Assembly (NCBI GenBank): GCA_021809185.1
Contig: JAKBAI010000025.1
Location: 1-34,209, forward strand
Reading direction: 5' to 3'
Source of the DNA: Planctomycetota bacterium
GTDB taxonomy: Bacteria; Planctomycetota; Planctomycetia; Gemmatales; Gemmataceae
Length of the DNA: 34,209 bases
Below the pieces are notes generated by a model. It was not told where the DNA came from. It worked only from the letters and a program-made list of their open reading frames with translations, and did not search any database. Made by a program: the position numbers and the translations under genes. This document shows positions 18,335 to 27,516 of this stretch, piece after piece (the stretch's first letter is position 1; each line of letters starts with the position of its first letter).

Positions 18335-18587
18335 AACGAAATTATCCCAAGTAAAATATTGTTATACTTTGTTATATCCGTATTCTACTTACTCATTTTC
18401 GACCAGTCAAGAGAAAATAAAAATTTTTCTTAGAAAAATCCCTCGAATATATTCAAACAAACTCTTGAATTTCTATGCGATTTAAATCCGCTAGGAAAGA
18501 GCGAGTAAATTGAAATGAGAAATAGAATAAGGAGAGAGTATTTTAAGAACGATTTGTAAAAAATGGATTGAAGATGCCGGAATCTAT

Positions 18588-19736
18588 CTATTCCTCAAGG
18601 ACAAGACGATATAAAATTGCAGCAGCATGGTCGATCTGAGCCAACTCGATCCATTCATCGCAGGTGTGGGCTTGGGCAATATCCCCCGGACCAAAAACAA
18701 CCACGGGAATCCCTTTTTCTTGAATTGTCGATGCATCCGTGCCAAATGGGACAGCTTGAAGTTGGGGGTTTAACCCAATAGAGCGAATCGCCCTCGATAA
18801 CTCTCGGGTGGCCACATTATCCGCAGTAGCGATCAAAGGAGGACAAATCAATTGGGGTGGGGCCATCGAACCAAAATCCCCTAGATGGGCATGCAAATAA
18901 TTCTGAAGATCGGCCATTGCTTGCAGAGCATTTTCACCGGGTAATAATCGGCGATCTAGATCGATCTGACAGTAATCGGGCACAATATTAGCACTTTGCC
19001 CACCATGGATTCTGCCGATATTCAGTGTTGCATTCCCCAAACGCGGATCGGGGGGGAACCTGGGGCCGTTCAATTCTTCGTTCGCATATCGTTCGATACA
19101 CTGGATCAGATGACCCATACGATAAATCGCGTTGATCCCATCTTGAGGCCGTGAACTGTGACAAGCTCTGCCGTTGGTTGAAATAGACCAGCGAACCAAT
19201 CCTTTGTGAGTTTCGACTATCTGCAAATTCGTTGGTTCGAAGACAACAGCAAAATCTACCTCGGGGACAATCTCGACCAGCTTCTGCACTCCCAAAAAGG
19301 TATGTTCTTCATCTATCGTAAAAGCAATGGTCAACGAGGCACCCCGCAGAGGATTCTTTGCTATCAATTGCTGGATCAAGAGGAGAATAGCTGTCATAGA
19401 ACCTTTGACATCGCAAGCTCCTCGGCCATAAAGTTTGCCATCTCGTACCGCACCCGCAAATGGATCGATCGTCATCCCCTCGACAGGGACGGTATCTTGA
19501 TGCACTTCCAAAAGAATCTTACGAGTTACCTGAGCAGGGCGCCATTCGACCATAAGGTTTTCTCGATAGGGAGCGATCGATTGACGATAGGGAGCCAACG
19601 ACAAATTTCGCAAAAATTGATCGAGGTAAGCGGTAACTCGGTGCTCGAAAAGATACTCCTCCGAAGTCCAAGTTCTCCCCATCGGGTTGATGCTTGCCCG
19701 CTGGACCAGATCGCGCAAAATTTGCTCGGCACTCAT
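18588..19736 (-). CDS. M20-family metallopeptidase, ArgE/DapE-like
   Basis: The 382-residue cytoplasmic enzyme belongs to the ArgE/DapE/CPG2 group, which hydrolyses amide bonds of N-acylated amino acids or small peptides using two zinc ions. All expected residues are visible: H79 and D81 in EVHQDTVP, bridging D109 in YGRGACDVKG, the catalytic and metal glutamates E143/E144 in TIDEEHTF, E167 in FEPTN, and H357 in QAHTCDEW. The dimerisation-domain histidine lies in CHSSRP (~192-197), and GTDAS (~332-336) is the usual substrate-binding loop. AGGGA precedes the ATG at good spacing. It lies 108 bp downstream of the hydrolase gene on the same strand, so cotranscription is possible. The exact substrate (acetylornithine, succinyl-diaminopimelate or another) cannot be fixed, and no arginine or lysine genes are nearby. 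Confidence 0.92.
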   Translation of the reverse strand: MSAEQILRDLVQRASINPMGRTWTSEEYLFEHRVTAYLDQFLRNLSLAPYRQSIAPYRENLMVEWRPAQVTRKILLEVHQDTVPVEGMTIDPFAGAVRDGKLYGRGACDVKGSMTAILLLIQQLIAKNPLRGASLTIAFTIDEEHTFLGVQKLVEIVPEVDFAVVFEPTNLQIVETHKGLVRWSISTNGRACHSSRPQDGINAIYRMGHLIQCIERYANEELNGPRFPPDPRLGNATLNIGRIHGGQSANIVPDYCQIDLDRRLLPGENALQAMADLQNYLHAHLGDFGSMAPPQLICPPLIATADNVATRELSRAIRSIGLNPQLQAVPFGTDASTIQEKGIPVVVFGPGDIAQAHTCDEWIELAQIDHAAAILYRLVLEE

Positions 19737-19844
19737 CCGATTTCCCTTTTTATCTTATTTCTAACTTTCGTTATCGAATAATAATTAAGATAGATGGATC
19801 CAACTCATTTTCGAGATACGAATAACGCATTTCAGCCTTCGTTA

Positions 19845-21965
19845 TTATTTCAGGATCCAATCGACCACTTCTTTCATCGTCATTGTTTTATTCATTTCGA
19901 GTTTATCCGTTGCTTTAAAGACTTTATAGCTAGCCTTCAAAAATTTACCAATCCCCGTCTGTTGATAATTATACAACAATATAGGGGCAGGAGCGCGTAG
20001 ACTTAAAAAAGCTCCAAGACCTCCGTATTTTAAAGCTCCAGGCATAAACATCTCATCTGCAACCGACCCGACTCGTTCAAAACTGAATCGATTCACATCA
20101 ACAGCAAGCCGATCGATCTGTTCACTAGCCAATGCCGCAGCAATACCGGCCCAAGGTCCACCACTACCCCAGCCGACCAAAGTAATCGATTTAGCACCGG
20201 TTACCCATTTGGCAAACCCGATTGTCGTGAGAATATCTTGAACTCGTTGAGCTAACACACTCCGATTATAACCAAAGGTGAACCCAGCATATACAGAATC
20301 GACTTTCCAGGGGACTTCCAAAGAGAGTTGGCCGATCCCAAACAAGTCCGGTGCCAATATCCCTTTTTGATGATCGAGGATCCGTTTTGCTTCCTCGATC
20401 AATTTCCCATTTTTATCAAATAGGCTTTTCTTCCCATTCGGATGGATCCAGATAACGGCATCCCCTTTGTATTCGTTGGGTAAAATTGCCAGAACTGGAA
20501 TCGCATCCCCTTTTCCGACTCTCCCAATAACACCACGATGAACTCGATAACCCTCGGCTAGTTTTTCATTCGCTGGAGGTTGATAAATGACGACCTCCTC
20601 TTTTTTGTTTATTCTTGTGCCGATCATTGCTTGTAGGGCAGGGAAAACTTCTTGTCGAAACACCTTATAGCTTGTCTCATCTTTTGGTAGGAGATTGGCC
20701 AAATGATTTTCCGATTGTTCCGTCCAATATTGTCGTAATTGATCGGCATTCCATTCATTGATTGGACGTTTGTGGGTTGCATCATATACCGATAGTTCTT
20801 TGGGGAGAACAGGTTCAAAGTTTTCTTCTTTCACTCGTTCCTTTTTATCGAGCAAGTAACGATTAAACCAAGCATACATCTCTTCGCGTGAAACCTGATT
20901 ATAATTATGCTTGAACTGCGGGAAAGCTTTAGCAAAAACTTTTTCTTCTGCATTCATGGCCCGGTAGAGTTGTTTCAGTTCTGGTAACCCTTTTTTCTCC
21001 AGATCGATAGTCCAATCATCCGCAGCGGACATTCCCAGAGGTTTTGGCGCAAATAATGCAGCGATTTCTACATTTCCTGTTTCTACACGCAGATACGAAC
21101 AATTTTCACAAACACATCCCCCTTGCATTGCGGTGGATACCATGACCGCGGGGAATTGCGCGCTCACGCGCGGATCGATCGCCGCTAAAATAAATGTCTG
21201 CGTTCCGCCTCCACTAGCCCCCGTAACCCCGATTCGTTTTTCATCGACATCTGGCAAACTGAGCAAAAAGTCTAAAGCTCGTATACTATTCCAGGCCTGT
21301 AAACCCATAAACGATTGCAATCGAAATTCAGAAACAATATCTTTAAAGCCTTCTCGATGGGTTAAAGCCTGCGAATCGGCATAGCCAACCATATCGTACT
21401 GAAATACCACAAATCCCATTTTTGCGAGCTGCGCACACCGCGCTTGAATCGGATAGCGTGCCCCAGCCATTGTTGTTTCCGCTTTAGCTGCTATTTGTCT
21501 TTTTCCCTCGGCCTCGCCTGCATCATAAAATCTGCCATCTTTGAAATGACCATGAGGAGAAAGGATTGCGGGCATTTTACCCGTACCCTTTTTGGTAGGA
21601 CGGTATAAATTCCCCGTTACATAATGACCGGGAAGGGAATTGATTCGCACTTTCTCGATCGAGTACCCATCTTTTTCAATACGACCATGAATCATGGTGT
21701 TTAATGGCATTTTTTCTGGCATTGGCCATAAACCCAATGCAACTTTGAGCTGAACGATCAATTCTTCTCGGCGTTTGTCCCAAGAGAATAGGTTATTGTC
21801 TTTCCCCAACTTAAACTGAAAGGGGAAATAATCGTTAAGAGTTTTTCTTTTGCCTAACCGTTGATCCTTAGGAGTATTCGGTTTCAAAATCACTTCATCA
21901 GGTGAATCTGCACTCAACTTTAAAAATACAGTCAAAATCACCATTATTGGGAGTACTCTGATCAT
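19845..21965 (-). CDS. Exported two-domain alpha/beta hydrolase (acetyl xylan esterase-like)
   Basis: This 706-residue protein has a short signal peptide (~1-19). The first alpha/beta hydrolase domain (~90-375) has the nucleophile elbow GASGGG with Ser251, a candidate acid Asp316/317 in SAADDW, and His353 in FKHNYNQ. The order Ser-Asp-His is canonical. The stretch GGCVCENCSYLR (~282-293), with three cysteines, is also notable. A second, weaker alpha/beta domain (~455-706) has an elbow-like WGSGG with Ser601, but no histidine occurs after it, so it is probably not catalytic. Planctomycetes carry many such proteins, usually annotated as acetylxylan esterases or dienelactone hydrolases. Deacylation of polysaccharide in the periplasm is plausible but not shown. 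AGGGA lies before the ATG. The M20 peptidase gene follows 108 bp downstream. Confidence 0.86.
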   Translation of the reverse strand: MIRVLPIMVILTVFLKLSADSPDEVILKPNTPKDQRLGKRKTLNDYFPFQFKLGKDNNLFSWDKRREELIVQLKVALGLWPMPEKMPLNTMIHGRIEKDGYSIEKVRINSLPGHYVTGNLYRPTKKGTGKMPAILSPHGHFKDGRFYDAGEAEGKRQIAAKAETTMAGARYPIQARCAQLAKMGFVVFQYDMVGYADSQALTHREGFKDIVSEFRLQSFMGLQAWNSIRALDFLLSLPDVDEKRIGVTGASGGGTQTFILAAIDPRVSAQFPAVMVSTAMQGGCVCENCSYLRVETGNVEIAALFAPKPLGMSAADDWTIDLEKKGLPELKQLYRAMNAEEKVFAKAFPQFKHNYNQVSREEMYAWFNRYLLDKKERVKEENFEPVLPKELSVYDATHKRPINEWNADQLRQYWTEQSENHLANLLPKDETSYKVFRQEVFPALQAMIGTRINKKEEVVIYQPPANEKLAEGYRVHRGVIGRVGKGDAIPVLAILPNEYKGDAVIWIHPNGKKSLFDKNGKLIEEAKRILDHQKGILAPDLFGIGQLSLEVPWKVDSVYAGFTFGYNRSVLAQRVQDILTTIGFAKWVTGAKSITLVGWGSGGPWAGIAAALASEQIDRLAVDVNRFSFERVGSVADEMFMPGALKYGGLGAFLSLRAPAPILLYNYQQTGIGKFLKASYKVFKATDKLEMNKTMTMKEVVDWILK

Positions 21966-22724
21966 GGAACCATTTCCCTTTCTGAATCTTCTTAGTTTTA
22001 TAACGGCTTCAAATTGATCATTTAAACTTTGGATACCAGAATAATCGTTATTTTTATTATTATGGAAGGCTGCGGCGCTACTAGGCAGGTTATTTTATTT
22101 TAGAACTTTATATTCTTAATTCTATTAAATTATATTCTCTAAAATTACACAGTTATAATTCCCTATCGATTCAACTTGTTTATTGGTAGGAAACTTTGAG
22201 GAATTCATGGTTTTTCTGTCACTAAACAGTATCTCTCTTTTGAATAAAGTTTCAAACTTCATTTTGTTATGAAGGATAAATCATGGAGTATAAAAATCTT
22301 TGGTTCGAAAAAATCATTACATTTAGCCATTGTTTTAGAAAGGAATTCCTCAACGGCTATGCAATTTTAGCTGAATACGTATGAATGATCCTTAATTCAA
22401 TATTGGGTACGTAGAACGACTAAATGAATTTCTCTTGGAATCATTCAATAACTTAAGCTTTGTAGAGTTCAAGACAAAGAAGCAAAAATTCATAAAATAG
22501 CGTACATTACGAATGCGGACTAGAAGATAATAATCGGTCCACTCCAAACCGATTTCACTCCCGATTTAATGTCCGATTCCGCGCTAAATTGTAGCGTATA
22601 AATGAATTAAAAATAATTGGAGATGAGATAGAATCTTCATTGAAAATAGAATCCCCCACAGATCGATTTACTGAGGCATTCCTAACAACCTGGTTCAATA
22701 TCTGAATCAATAACAGGGGCAACC
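21966..22724. other. Divergent AT-rich intergenic region, no gene recognised
   Basis: About 760 bp lies between the divergent hydrolase and HEAT-repeat genes and must carry both promoters. No ORF with a plausible ribosome site or RNA structure stands out. Confidence 0.45.
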
Positions 22725-25094
22725 ATGATCAAAAGTTCGAATTATTGGATACTCTTACTATTCCTCCTAAGTAGTTTAACGGTGCAGATTGGCTGCGGTG
22801 GTAAAAAAGATGCCGTATCTGAAAATAGTAGCCAAGAAGGTGATTCTACAAGTGAGGAACAAGCATCGATTTCGGATCTGCTCGATCAATTAAAAGACAA
22901 AAAATTAAGTAAACGATTAGCAGCCCAAACCGAGTTAGTAACTCTAATTAAAGAAGATCCTCAAAAAATAAACGAGCTGATCGAAGGATTAAAAAATTCG
23001 TATGGAGTCGATAGCAAACTATATTATCCCGGCCAATTGCAATCGATCCGTGAAGCCATTGTACAAACCTTGATGCAGATAGGTAAAGATGGCCAAAATG
23101 CCCTGCAAAAACAGGGACTGCCCATCTTAAAAGAGGGATTAAAAGATAAAAAACCGGCAGTTCGCCAGCAAACCGCATATGCTATTGCTCTGATGAAATC
23201 GAAAGCTAGGCCGATTGCGGACTCTATAATGCCGCTATTATCTGATCCCGATCCCAAAGTTCGGGTTGCAGGTTACGCAGCTCTCGAAGCAGCGGGGACA
23301 GCAAACGAAAAAGAATTCATCAAATTATTTACAAATCCCAATCTCGATATGGTTAGTGATGCTGCCGAGGCCCTGAGCTGGTTTCATCCTCAAGATCCTG
23401 CTTCGATCCCTGTGTTGCTCGAAGCTTTAGCTAAACCTTGGGATGTTGATGAACCCGAACAGCTGAAAATAGTCTATTCCATACGCAACGCTATTGCCGA
23501 TAGCATCGCCTCATTCTCCCCGCCCGCCAAAGAAGCGATTCCTAAACTGATTGAAGTTTTGAAAAACACAACTCTCAACGAAATCGAATCTTCCTTACGC
23601 CGAGCCAAAACAGCAACGGAATCTTTTGAAACAGGAGCGATGCACGCTCTGCGCAAACTCGGATCTGCCTCCGTTGAAGCTTTGATCCCCCTTTTAAAGG
23701 ATTCGAATTTTCTCGTTCGCTGGCAGGTGGCGAAAATCTTAGGTGGTATTGGACCAGATGCCAAAGCCGCTTTGCCTAGTTTACAGACCGCTCTAGACTC
23801 GGAAAAACAGTCTTTCGATGTTGTTGCCGCTACGGCTTTGGCTCAAGTGCAAATAGGCGGGAGTATTGACAAATCGATGCCCCGGTTAATGGAACTATTA
23901 AAAGATAAAAATGGGAATATCCGTCTTGCTGCCGCCGAAGTTCTAGAATATCTCGGACCGGTTGCCAAATCAGCACTGCCCATCGTTATTGGACTCCTCA
24001 ACGATCCAGAAGAGGGGATAAAATCTCAAGCCATAGCAGTTTTAATCGCCTTCGGCCCAGAAGCTAAACCAGCGATCCCTGCTCTTATCCAAAAACTCAA
24101 GGATGAAGATATCACCATTCAGCAAGAGGCACTCGAAGCGCTGGGAGGATTAGGGAAGTTTGCCAGTAGCGCCGTTCCTGAACTCATCCCACTCTTAAAA
24201 AGTAAAAATTCTCGGACTCAAGAATCCGCTTTGAAATCGATTGCCTCTATTGGGCCTGATGCCAAACAAGCTTTGCCCGCTCTAATCGATCTCTTAAAAC
24301 AAGAAGTAACGGTTGCCGATTCCCAGATCCCCGTTTTCGATACCATTGCGGCAATGGGGAGCGAAGCCGCTTCGGCAGGGCCTGTATTCCTCCCTTATCT
24401 GCTGGATAAAAAGCCGTATATTCGCCAAAAAGTCTTAGCCGTCTTGGCACAAATTCGCACCAGAGATAAAGGGGTTATTGAACAGATCAATCAGCTCGCA
24501 TTGAAAGATTCGAACATGGGCGTTCGAATTTCTGCGGTAAAATGTTTAGCGATCATAGGAGCGAACAGCCCAGAAGCCAAAGAAACTCTCAAAGCCATGG
24601 TCCAGAAAAAGCTCAATGAAGAAGCGGTCTGGGCGGCAGCTGCGCTCGTTCATCTTCGTATCGATACCGAGTCCAATCGCACCACCATCGAAAATATTCT
24701 TAAAAACCCGCGCACGACTGACCGCTTTATCTTCCTCGCCGCGATGGATTCGGTTAGCTTGATGGGGAGTGAAGCGAAACGGAGCATTCCTGCTCTTACC
24801 GCACTGTTAAAAGACAAAATACTTATTTCCAAAGAACCGAAAGTTCAACTACGACAAAAAGCGGCGCTAACTCTCGGAGAATTAGGAAAAACCGCGGAAG
24901 AAACAATTCCTGCTATCGCTAACCTTTTGCTAGATCCCGATTTGAATATTAGACGATCTGCCCTGCAAGCCCTCGCCAAATTTGGTCCGGTCGCTATTCA
25001 AATTCTCCCTAAATTACAAGAACTGGAACGAACCGAACCGGCTTTACTAAAAGAGACTCGAAATGCGATTAGAAAAATAGATCCAAAAGATTAA
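22725..25094 (+). CDS. HEAT-repeat lipoprotein
   Basis: The 789-residue product has a short signal peptide ending in QIGC, with Cys24 as the likely lipidation site. Glutamine at -3 is less favourable than the usual leucine. A Ser/Glu-rich linker (~30-50) follows. From ~50 to the C-terminus it is a solenoid of HEAT/PBS-lyase-like repeats. The recurring pattern is ALPxLxxLLKD, then RxxAxxALxxIGPxAKxA; clear examples include AKAALPSLQTAL, AKSALPIVIGLL, AKPAIPALIQKL and AKQALPALIDLL. Such solenoids bind other proteins and have no catalytic residues. An envelope scaffold role is inferred. It is unusually long for this family of small-protein scaffolds. AGGGG precedes the ATG at six bases. It is monocistronic and converges on the DUF1559 triplet, with a hairpin between them. 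Confidence 0.9.
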   Translation: MIKSSNYWILLLFLLSSLTVQIGCGGKKDAVSENSSQEGDSTSEEQASISDLLDQLKDKKLSKRLAAQTELVTLIKEDPQKINELIEGLKNSYGVDSKLYYPGQLQSIREAIVQTLMQIGKDGQNALQKQGLPILKEGLKDKKPAVRQQTAYAIALMKSKARPIADSIMPLLSDPDPKVRVAGYAALEAAGTANEKEFIKLFTNPNLDMVSDAAEALSWFHPQDPASIPVLLEALAKPWDVDEPEQLKIVYSIRNAIADSIASFSPPAKEAIPKLIEVLKNTTLNEIESSLRRAKTATESFETGAMHALRKLGSASVEALIPLLKDSNFLVRWQVAKILGGIGPDAKAALPSLQTALDSEKQSFDVVAATALAQVQIGGSIDKSMPRLMELLKDKNGNIRLAAAEVLEYLGPVAKSALPIVIGLLNDPEEGIKSQAIAVLIAFGPEAKPAIPALIQKLKDEDITIQQEALEALGGLGKFASSAVPELIPLLKSKNSRTQESALKSIASIGPDAKQALPALIDLLKQEVTVADSQIPVFDTIAAMGSEAASAGPVFLPYLLDKKPYIRQKVLAVLAQIRTRDKGVIEQINQLALKDSNMGVRISAVKCLAIIGANSPEAKETLKAMVQKKLNEEAVWAAAALVHLRIDTESNRTTIENILKNPRTTDRFIFLAAMDSVSLMGSEAKRSIPALTALLKDKILISKEPKVQLRQKAALTLGELGKTAEETIPAIANLLLDPDLNIRRSALQALAKFGPVAIQILPKLQELERTEPALLKETRNAIRKIDPKD

Positions 25095-25220
25095 TCGATC
25101 TGCTGATTTTAGCCAAACGCTATTTGTGATCGACCTTTCTTTAGAATGCCTGACGTTCTAGAAGCGATATTCCCTAAATTCCGAATTGATTATCGCTTTT
25201 TCGAACAACAATCGCAAGAT

Positions 25221-25263
25221 AGCAAAAGGCCAAGAAAAGTATTTTTACTCTTGGCTTTTTGCT
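25221..25263. terminator. Terminator-like hairpin between convergent genes
   Basis: A 15-bp stem with a single G-T pair (25221-25235 with 25249-25263) surrounds a 13-nt loop. It lies about halfway between the stop of the HEAT-repeat gene and the stop of the first DUF1559 paralogue. A strong U-tract outside the stem is missing on both strands, but the arms carry runs of A and T, so it could act in both directions. Confidence 0.6.
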
Positions 25264-25311
25264 TAAAATAAAGTGAGAACTGAAGATCTAGAAAACTCGA
25301 TTTCGCAGAAT

Positions 25312-27000
25312 TTATTCAAAATCGGTCCCCAATACTTCACCGCCATCAATGGTTAATGCTTGTAACAGAGTTGTTTTGCTGATCTTTTCCGAAAGGAAAC
25401 GAACAGAACCATCAAACATCGCAACTAAATACCTATTATGATACATCAGCAAGAGTGATTTTGGATCCTGATCTGCTGTTAAACTCAATTCTTCCGGTTT
25501 AGTCCATTCGATCGCCTCTTTTGCTTCGACTAAGGCAATGGTACTACTAGTGCCATCGATCATTTCAGGTATTGTTCGCCCTTGCAGATAATCGAATCCC
25601 AATTTACTAGTGCCAGATTTCCCGACAAAAACACGAAAGTGTGTTTTCCCTTTAGTGGGATCCTCACTGGGTAAAGCAAACAATTTTGGCATCTTAGGAA
25701 GCAACTTTTTATTATTTTCACTATCCCAGGGTTCATCTAGTTTGAAGGCTTCATACAATTTCTGCTCCTCGATATAGGGCAAAATTGCAACGCGCCAACT
25801 AAGTAATCTTTTCCCTTTTTTACCATTAATCGCTGCTGATGGAAATTTTCTATAAGCATCATGATAATTGTGCATAGCAAGCATGATTTGCTTGGCATTA
25901 TTCGAACTCTGTGCATCTTCGGAGCTAGCTCGAACTCCAGATATTCCCTCAGTCAGAGCCAGAACAATATTTTTGGCAGGGAAAGAATCACTTGAAGTTT
26001 GGAATTCGATTTTTAGTTGATTCTCTTTTTGGCTGAATTGTATCTTCTTGAGTAGCTTCTCTGACTTTACTACAAGCTCCAAAGTATTATTCACTTTCTC
26101 AGAATTATCCGGCTTATCTTTCAAAACTTTGGTGATATTCGCTTTTGCTTCTGTAATCTGTGATTCCGCCAACCGGATTAATAACTTTAACGACAATTCC
26201 ATCTCTCGGCTCTGTTTCGCCGTATCGGTCTGCAATTCTGCTAGAAAATTCAGCTTTTCTCCAAGTTCTAGAGTCATTTTTCCTTGTTTGAGTTCTAGTA
26301 ATGGCAAAAAAGGTTTTAACTGGAGCGGCAGTTGCTTTTTAACTTCATCCCCTAATGTAGCTAGCGATAAATAAGCAACCGCTGGCGTCCCCTTCTTGGC
26401 TTTTTGAATCAGGTCATCCGTAGGACCGGATTCACGCTTGAAGGATAAATATTCTTTTTTGTAACCGGTCGAAACAAATACTAGTGTATTTGCATCTCGA
26501 AAATGTAAACTCAGCTGCCGATCGACAACAATCCAATCTGGGTCAGTATTCTCCGCTTTTAACGGTTGCTTACCCGAAACAAATATTTTTTTTATTTTTT
26601 CCCGATCATAAGGCTTCAAGGTTGAAAAAATAACCTGATATCTCAATGTACCAGAATCGAAATCTGGGACAACGACAGATATAGTTTTTACATCAGTAAT
26701 TGGAACTCCAAATGATTTTCCTGATTCAGCAATCTTCTTTTCTCCCATTGCCTTGATCACCTCTTTACCAAGGCTTGATCGAAGGATTTCCGGAATTAGA
26801 TAATGTTGAAATACCGCAACTTTTCCTGGAATCAAATCTAACGGATCGGTTATTTTAGTTGCTTTACCCTTTTCTTGATGACGAGCACCTTCCTCACCAG
26901 AACGGTTATTCCCAGTTGCTAATTCTGAAAATGTGATTAACCACCCGGTTAGGACGACAAAGACTCCGAGTATCATAAAAAAACTTTTATACCTTTTCAT
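25312..27000 (-). CDS. Non-pilin DUF1559 protein, paralogue 1 of 3
   Basis: The 562-residue protein has an N-terminal hydrophobic segment (~7-24), either a signal peptide or anchor. A family-specific region (~50-355) opens with DPLDLIPGKVAVFQHYL. The C-terminal DUF1559 domain (~365-560) is shown by NNAKQIMLAMHNYHDAYRKFP, SWRVAILPYIEEQKLY, DGTSSTIALVEAK and the ending MFDGSVRFLS...TIDGGEVLG. The middle (~235-330) is Lys/Glu-rich and probably helical. The prepilin helix normally fused to DUF1559 is absent, so the domain is presented here without a pilus-type signal. Its role is unknown. GAGAGGAA lies before the ATG. A copy of the whole gene and its leader lies 2205 bp to the right. It has its own spacer of 516 bp with a terminator-like hairpin upstream, suggesting an independent promoter. 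Confidence 0.88.
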   Translation of the reverse strand: MKRYKSFFMILGVFVVLTGWLITFSELATGNNRSGEEGARHQEKGKATKITDPLDLIPGKVAVFQHYLIPEILRSSLGKEVIKAMGEKKIAESGKSFGVPITDVKTISVVVPDFDSGTLRYQVIFSTLKPYDREKIKKIFVSGKQPLKAENTDPDWIVVDRQLSLHFRDANTLVFVSTGYKKEYLSFKRESGPTDDLIQKAKKGTPAVAYLSLATLGDEVKKQLPLQLKPFLPLLELKQGKMTLELGEKLNFLAELQTDTAKQSREMELSLKLLIRLAESQITEAKANITKVLKDKPDNSEKVNNTLELVVKSEKLLKKIQFSQKENQLKIEFQTSSDSFPAKNIVLALTEGISGVRASSEDAQSSNNAKQIMLAMHNYHDAYRKFPSAAINGKKGKRLLSWRVAILPYIEEQKLYEAFKLDEPWDSENNKKLLPKMPKLFALPSEDPTKGKTHFRVFVGKSGTSKLGFDYLQGRTIPEMIDGTSSTIALVEAKEAIEWTKPEELSLTADQDPKSLLLMYHNRYLVAMFDGSVRFLSEKISKTTLLQALTIDGGEVLGTDFE

Positions 27001-27516
27001 ACCATTCCTCTCATTTTTTAATTAATTCCCCACTAGAAAGAGAATGCTCTATAGAGAATGCTCAATTGAGATAACTCCATAAACCCAGCTATGTTTCATA
27101 AATTTGAATCGAATTTACAAGAAAAGGATACCAAACTCCCCATTCGCTTGGAATTTGGTATCCTTTCATTTGAATCAAATAACCGAATTTTAATCTCGGT
27201 TACCAATCGGCCCTTAAAATGCCCACACCATAAATGGTCAAAATCGGCTAAAAAGAAATAAATGGATCTCAGGGAAAATACAAATTTCACTCAAATTTTG
27301 TCGAACCAGCAATACGTCCAATTAATCTTTTTCGTATTTTCCTTTTCATCATCTATTGAAAATCCTTCCAACTATTAAACCCAAACTGTCTCAACAACCA
27401 TTTAGATATCTATCTCATTCATTGCTCTTGATTAGGATGAATCAAAAATCCCAACTAGATTCTAGAAAACTTTTTCTTTAAAGACGGCAAGCACAAACAA
27501 TAAAATGCCTCTATAG
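27001..27516. other. Spacer between paralogues 1 and 2; its left part is a copy of the leader of paralogue 2
   Basis: The first ~150 bp match the leader of paralogue 2 (29206-29370), including TTCCCCACT, the AGAGAATGCTCT motif and ATAACTCCATAAACCCAGCT. The remainder (~27180-27516) is unique AT-rich DNA without a recognisable gene. The ORF at 27096-27290 spans the hairpin and has no family resemblance. Confidence 0.6.
27119..27166 (-). terminator. Terminator-like hairpin downstream of paralogue 2
   Basis: A perfect 13-bp stem, AAAGGATACCAAA with TTTGGTATCCTTT (27123-27135 and 27154-27166), has an 18-nt loop. On the minus strand it runs into TTTTCTT. It lies ~350 bp beyond the stop of paralogue 2 and ~120 bp before the start of paralogue 1, so it would separate the two transcripts. 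In the matching leader of paralogue 2 (near 29346) only one arm, GGATACCAAA, survives. Confidence 0.65.
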
